DNA from: Pelobates cultripes
Lineage: Eukaryota > Chordata > Amphibia > Anura > Pelobatidae
Assembly: GCA_933207985.1 (NCBI GenBank)
Contig: OW240913.1
Location: 322,400,602 to 322,464,601 of the forward strand
Length of the DNA stretch: 64,000 nt
Direction: 5' to 3'
Shown here: positions 59,040-64,000 of the stretch, piece after piece
Layout: each line of letters begins with the position of its first letter
Position numbering within the stretch: position 1 is the first letter of the stretch
Notes under the pieces: generated by a model
Seen by the model: only the letters and a program-made list of their open reading frames with translations
Told to the model about the DNA's origin: nothing
Databases searched by the model: none
Position numbers and translations under genes: made by a program

Positions 59040-59976
59040 AAATACCAACACGATGTGACAACTTAGGAAATATTATAAAGGTTGGTGATCTGGTGTTCTT
59101 AGAATTTCCCTTTGGGGGAAATGATCATCTGATGTAGTATATTTATCAACATGTTAATGGATGACATTCAAATATTTTTCAACAATACCTTTACTAGTCA
59201 CATCAGTGAAAATGGCCTCATACCTTGCATTAAGCATTCAAATGTTGGTGATCACAGTTAACAACACTTTATCAGACACAAAATAAACAATTAACCACAT
59301 TAATATATAAGAATCAAATCAACCTTTAAACTATAATTTTGTTTTTTTTCACAAATTCTAATTTTGGTGTTGTGTGACAGAGAAATACCTACAAGAGTGT
59401 GGGAGCTGCTTAAACTGTGAGCTGAAGCAAAATAAACTGCTGATTCCTAATTATCAATTATGGGACAGGTAAGCAATTTAACTAAAATAAAACATAGCAA
59501 TTTTGACAACATAACTAATACGCAGTACCCGAAAATTCCATTTGAAAACATTAGAGAGACACACATACACTGATACATTGAATAACTTCTCAATATTGGA
59601 CTGTTAAGCTACAATGATGCAAGATTTTTCATCAATAACATTTTCTGATTTGGAAGTAAACTGGTTTGTGATGTTTGGATCGTGATTGCTTTGATAACTG
59701 TTCTGCTGTTACATTTTAAAGTCTGCAAATGTTATTGATTGGTCACTGTTTCTGGGTTGCAATGTACCCCTATGTTATTAAGAACCTCATGAAGAAAATA
59801 AACACATTGATCAAGTAGGCAGCGTAATTAACTTTGCTGAGCGGCTGAGCTCAGGCAGTCTATCTATTTTTGAAGTGCAAGTACTACTAAAGCTCACTGC
59901 TGGCTAAATAGCTTAAAGATGCCTATATATTATAACTGTAACAACTTTGCGCAAACTTCTCTGATACCTTAGCATG
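59040..59976. other. Unique DNA, no feature recognised
   Basis: Ordinary AT-rich DNA up to the hAT target site. Confidence 0.4.
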
Positions 59977-60348
59977 TAAACAGATAGTGATGTACCGAAC
60001 GGTTCGCCGGCGAACGGTTCCTGGCGAACATAGCATGTTCGCGTTCGCCACGGCGGGCGAACATATGCGCGGTTCGACCCGCCCCCTATTCGTCATCATT
60101 GAGTAAACTTTGACCCTGTACCTCACAGTCAGCAGACACATTCCAGCCAATTAGCAGCACAGCCTCCCTAGCAGACCCTCCCACCCACTGGACAGCATCC
60201 ATTTTAGATTCATTCTCAAGCTGCATGCTTAGTAAGAGGAGGGAAAGTGTAGCTGCTGTTTATAAGATAGGGAAAAGCATAGCTAGGTTAGGGATAAGGG
60301 TATGCTTTTTTTGGATTTTTTTTTTCTATGTAATGTAAATGCACTTAG

Positions 60349-60783
60349 TTGTCTGCCTGCTGCCAGCTTCTGTGTCAGGCTCACAGTGCCCATTTCCCCA
60401 GTCAGTACTTACCAATTACATCTGAATTGTCACAATGGCTGGATTTAAAACAAAACTTTTTCACTGTTATAGATTGAATAGCAGTCAGTGGTTGTGCCAC
60501 TGCGCCAGCTTCTGTGTCAGGCTCACAGTGCATACTGTGCCCATTTCCCCAGTCAGTACCACCAATTACATCTGGTGTCACAATAGCTTGGATTTAAAAA
60601 CAAAAAACTTTTTTCACTGTTATAGATTGAATAGCAGTCAGTTGTCTGCCACTGCTGCCAGCTTCTGTGTCAGGCTCACAGTGCATACTGTGCCCATTTC
60701 CCCAGTCAGTGCCACCAATTACATCTGGTGTCACAATAGCTTGGATTTAAAAACAAAAAACTTTTTTACTGGTATAGATTGAA
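60349..60783 (+). repeat. Tandem about 150-bp hAT units in copy 2
   Basis: Units start near 60349, 60490 and 60642 with 'cagcttctgtgtcaggctca' in each. The array runs into the assembly gap, as in copy 1. Confidence 0.85.
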
Positions 60784-60883
60784 NNNNNNNNNNNNNNNNN
60801 NNNNNNNNNNNNNNNNNNNNNNNNNNNNNNNNNNNNNNNNNNNNNNNNNNNNNNNNNNNNNNNNNNNNNNNNNNNNNNNNNNN
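60784..60883. other. Assembly gap (100 N)
   Basis: Exactly 100 N within the repeated units of hAT copy 2. Confidence 0.98.
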
Positions 60884-61107
60884 CAGGACAGAGTGCTTCC
60901 CCACGGGACATGTTAACTCACGGGCAGCTGGCTCATCAAGGAACCACAGCAGCTTTCCATGTACAGGTAAGACACGTGCAGCCGGTAAGGGTTCTCTTCT
61001 TCCTGGAGGATACGCTGCAAGCCTGTTGAACGAGGTGACCTTGCTCGGGTCCCAGGTGTAAGGTTCCTAAAATGGCTGCCATATACACGTCCACTGATAG
61101 GAGACGC
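60884..61107. other. Non-hAT segment of unknown origin inside copy 2
   Basis: Not found in copy 1. On the plus strand 'ccatgtacag' is followed by GTAAGA (60967-60972), a good splice-donor match. On the minus strand a 77-codon frame (61143-60913) is open but has no recognised domain. It could be part of a captured host gene, or hAT sequence deleted from copy 1. Confidence 0.3.
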
Positions 61108-61147
61108 GGAAGGTATTAAACTGATCAGAACAATACTAAACACACTA

Positions 61148-61288
<141 letters not shown>

Positions 61289-61299
61289 TTAACATAATT

Positions 61300-62060
61300 A
61301 AACACAGGCAGTAAAAATACAGTTTTTAGCCATACCCTGTAACTTTAAAACTACACATCCCATCTTCATAATTACATATTTGGAATCAGCACACTTAAAA
61401 CATAAAACATAACCAAAAATCAGCCAAATCCATCCAGGGGTTAAAAAGTTAGCTGGAGGTCCCTTTATGACCGACCGCAAGCACATTTTCCTGCCCAAAA
61501 CAGTTCCATAGATTTGGGCTGTGAGGTCGGTCTATTTCAGGTTGAAAAAACGACTAAGTCCCATCGCCGAATGGGACTTAGTCTCTGCAGCTGAAATAAG
61601 GCTGAAAAAAACGGCTGAAAAAAAGACTAAGTCCCATCGCCGAATGGGACTTAGTCTCTGCAGCTGAAATAATTTCCCATTTACCGAACCAAGTGGGAAA
61701 TAGCAAGGCAGGCACAAAGGGTTTGCACCAGGTCTGGGGACACAGGGGACACCGTCTTAAAGGGGCCGTGTCCCCAACAAGTCTGGGGACACGGCCTTAA
61801 AGGGGCAGTGTCCCAATCTTCCTGATGTCCCAAAAAAGGTGTTTAAAGGGCCAGCACCAGTCACATAAAGAGTCCATAAGCCCCAATATGCCCACCGACA
61901 GTCTTAAAGGGCCATACACACCAAATAAAAGTGCATACATTTTCACAATCTCCCAGGGGCCATAGTCATGCGGGAGGAGGCTGGCAAATAGGCTTCTCCA
62001 CAACCCAGGGAAGCAGGGCAATTTGCCATTTAAAGGGCCCGTTACAAATAGCAGTTTGTA
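61300..62060 (-). mobile_element. LTR-like DNA inside hAT copy 2
   Basis: 'gttccatagatttgggctgt' and 'gaggtcggtctatttca' (about 61503-61540) match the U3-like segments at 34985-35030 and 36150-36190. Two direct repeats of about 77 bp (61545-61600 and 61622-61674) each hold the hairpin 'actaagtcccatcg' / 'cgaatgggacttagt'. Further on, 'ctggggacac' and 'ccttaaaggggc' words repeat (61732-61812). No coding region. Confidence 0.5.
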
Positions 62061-62065
62061 ACAAG

Positions 62066-62330
62066 GTGTCAATCCATATCTGCCAAGTGACCCTATGTAG
62101 GGGACCAGTCCCTATTCTGCTCTGTGTCAGTGTGTATCAGGGAACCTTAGGACAGGTGTCAATCCATATCTGCCAAGTGACCCGATGTAGGGGAACAGTC
62201 CCTATTCTGCTCTGTGTCAGTGTGTATCAGGGATCCTTAGGACAGGTGTCAATCCATATCTGCCAAGTGACCCTATGTAGGGGGACCAGTCTCTATTCTG
62301 CTCTGTGTCCGTGTGCATCAGGGGCTCTGA
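62066..62330 (+). repeat. 90-bp tandem units near the hAT right end (copy 2)
   Basis: Units start at 62066, 62156 and 62246. The last two correspond to the two units of copy 1. Confidence 0.88.
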
Positions 62331-62709
62331 GGACAGGTGTCAATCCATATGTCAAGGTGTCAATATGTCATATGTCAGGTGTCAATCCATATTGATTGTG
62401 ATTTAGGAATGTTAGGTGATTTCTGCCCTTTATGGATTAAAACCAGACTCTGTATCAACTGTGTAATTTTCCATGGGAGTTTTGCCATGGATCCCCCTCC
62501 GGCATGCCACAGTCCAGGTGTTAGTCCCCTTGAAACAACTTTTCCATCCCTATTGTGGCCAGAAAGAGTCCCTGTGTGTTTTAAAATTCGCCTCCCCATT
62601 GAAGTCAATGGCGTTTCGGGCGGTTCGCCGGTTCGCGAACATTTGCGGAAGTTCGCGTTCGCCGTTCGCGAACCGAAAATTTCGGGTTCGCGACATCACT
62701 ATAAACAGA

Positions 62710-64000
62710 GTGAGCCGATCATCTCCCTCAGACCCTTTTCCATAAAAAAACAAGTAATAAAGAAAATAAATAAACTTGGGGTCAGTTGGTAAATAGATAA
62801 TTTCATGTAACTTTGCTGCAATACCAAAAAACCCTTTGAATTGTAGTAAATCAAACTAAAAGTGTCCTTTATCTGCCTGCATTGGAAAAAGAAAGTTTTG
62901 GTTAATAAGTAGTTTTAGACGAATGTAAGTTTGATTAATATTTAGCGTCTCTGTATAGTAGTTTCTATAAAGAAATATGACCCCTTAACAGGTTTCATAA
63001 CAAAATAGTATATATTTTTGTACAGATGAATTCTGTGAAAATGTTAAATGTTTCAGGATAATACATTCATAGCATAAAGGCAGATATTTATTTTCTTGTA
63101 TACCTAATCTAACAATAATTTTATATTCTGGTGGAATTTGCAACGAAAGGTGTGTTCGGTACAATTATTGTTGCATGCCAATGCCATCATTTCAGTAGAA
63201 TGTGGTTTATTCACATACCAGTCGGTTGACAATCTATTTGCAAAAATCTCAGCAATTCACTGCTTACACTTCTGGTGCTGAAATGGTTAATTAGATATCC
63301 ATGCCGATATGTTAATAATCTGGATGTAAAATGACTGAATTAAATTCTTCACCTACTTCATACAGCCCCGCATTCCATAGCAGCAGCAGATAGAAATACT
63401 AATATCTAAGATTCAGATAAAACAAAGAAAGGTATTGTTAACATGGTATTGCATACACGCTGTCACTTTAAAAAAAAAAAAACAACTCTGGTTTTACTCT
63501 TTAAAAAAAGGGTTCATTCCAACAAATGGGATTATGTCTTTATGCACTGGTATTTGGGGGTATAAATATTGATGAAGGCAGTAGTGTCATACAATAATAC
63601 ACTTTAAAAAGATAAAAGCCAAAACAAGCTTAAAAGTGTATGTTGCACAAAATATATGAAAACCCACCGTTAACCATTTAAATTGAAACAGGGATAGGCA
63701 TATATAATATCCAAACATTAGTCTGGGTCTCTATTTCACTCTGTATGTCTTGCCAGGACAGTGACTTTTTCAACAATAGAAATACTGTGCTGTAAATGTA
63801 AGACACCATGGGGTTAAATACATTTACATAGTGGTCTATTCACTAAATGCCGAATAGCAACCAAACAGTAGCCAAATACTCTATTGTTGTCACAATTCAG
63901 TTCTTTTGATCCATTCAGATATCCACAAATGGCATATTCAGTTATTTTAACTACATTTCCAATTCCATTAGGCTGCAGTTCAGTAGTTGGTGAGATCAAT
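62710..64000. other. Mostly unique AT-rich DNA to the window end
   Basis: No gene recognised. 63830-64000 ('gtggtctattcactaaatgc') resembles the start of a frog interspersed repeat, incomplete at the window edge. Confidence 0.35.

Overview
This window is a gene-poor stretch of a large vertebrate genome, most likely an anuran amphibian. The evidence is indirect. It contains MITEs with TTAAAGG ends and TTAA target sites of the type described as T2/Kolobok in Xenopus, several Tc1-like elements, a young hAT family, an L1/Tx1-clade LINE, CR1-like 3' ends with the octamer tail, and gypsy/retrovirus-like LTRs. I found no convincing exon of a resident host gene, no RNA gene and no CRISPR array. Nearly every protein-like reading frame is a transposase, reverse transcriptase or microsatellite artefact. 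The species cannot be named from the sequence.

Layout. 1-4.4 kb: Tc1-like remnant, a long-TIR element wrapped around a CA-rich microsatellite, and two CR1-like 3' ends. 4.45-8.2 kb: a large TTAA-flanked element carrying a nested Tc1-like transposon (1605 bp, about 200-bp TIRs, inactivated transposase) and a nested inverted-repeat block. 9.8-12.4 kb: hAT 3' fragment and satellite-like blocks. 13-17.3 kb: T2-like MITEs with smaller CCCCTTAAGG MITEs inserted in or beside them, a SAP-domain-like retroelement ORF and a Tc1 terminus. 19.2-23.0 kb: hAT copy 1, with a transposase pseudogene and a captured gypsy RNase H fragment. 23-31 kb: MITEs, a G-rich minisatellite, and a Tc1-like remnant split by a T2-like MITE. 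32.8-39.7 kb: LTR-like segments plus an almost perfect 2171-bp tandem duplication. 40-49.5 kb: mostly unique AT-rich DNA with a CA-rich block and a complete solo LTR. 49.6-54.1 kb: a 5'-truncated L1/Tx1 LINE with a 14-bp target-site duplication. 60.0-62.7 kb: hAT copy 2, without transposase but carrying a C2H2 zinc-finger fragment and LTR-like sequence.

The elements are nested and layered rather than cooperating as genes. The most interesting structure is the pair of hAT copies. They have perfect, different 8-bp target duplications (TGGATGTT and TAAACAGA) and nearly identical ends, yet carry different foreign sequence at the same internal position: a gypsy pol piece in one, a zinc-finger exon piece plus LTR-like DNA in the other. 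This looks like a hAT family with a variable cargo site. The stretches at about 3.54-4.13, 17.5-18.2, 42.6-43.1 and 46.3-46.8 kb look unique and could hold conserved non-coding elements, but that is inference only.
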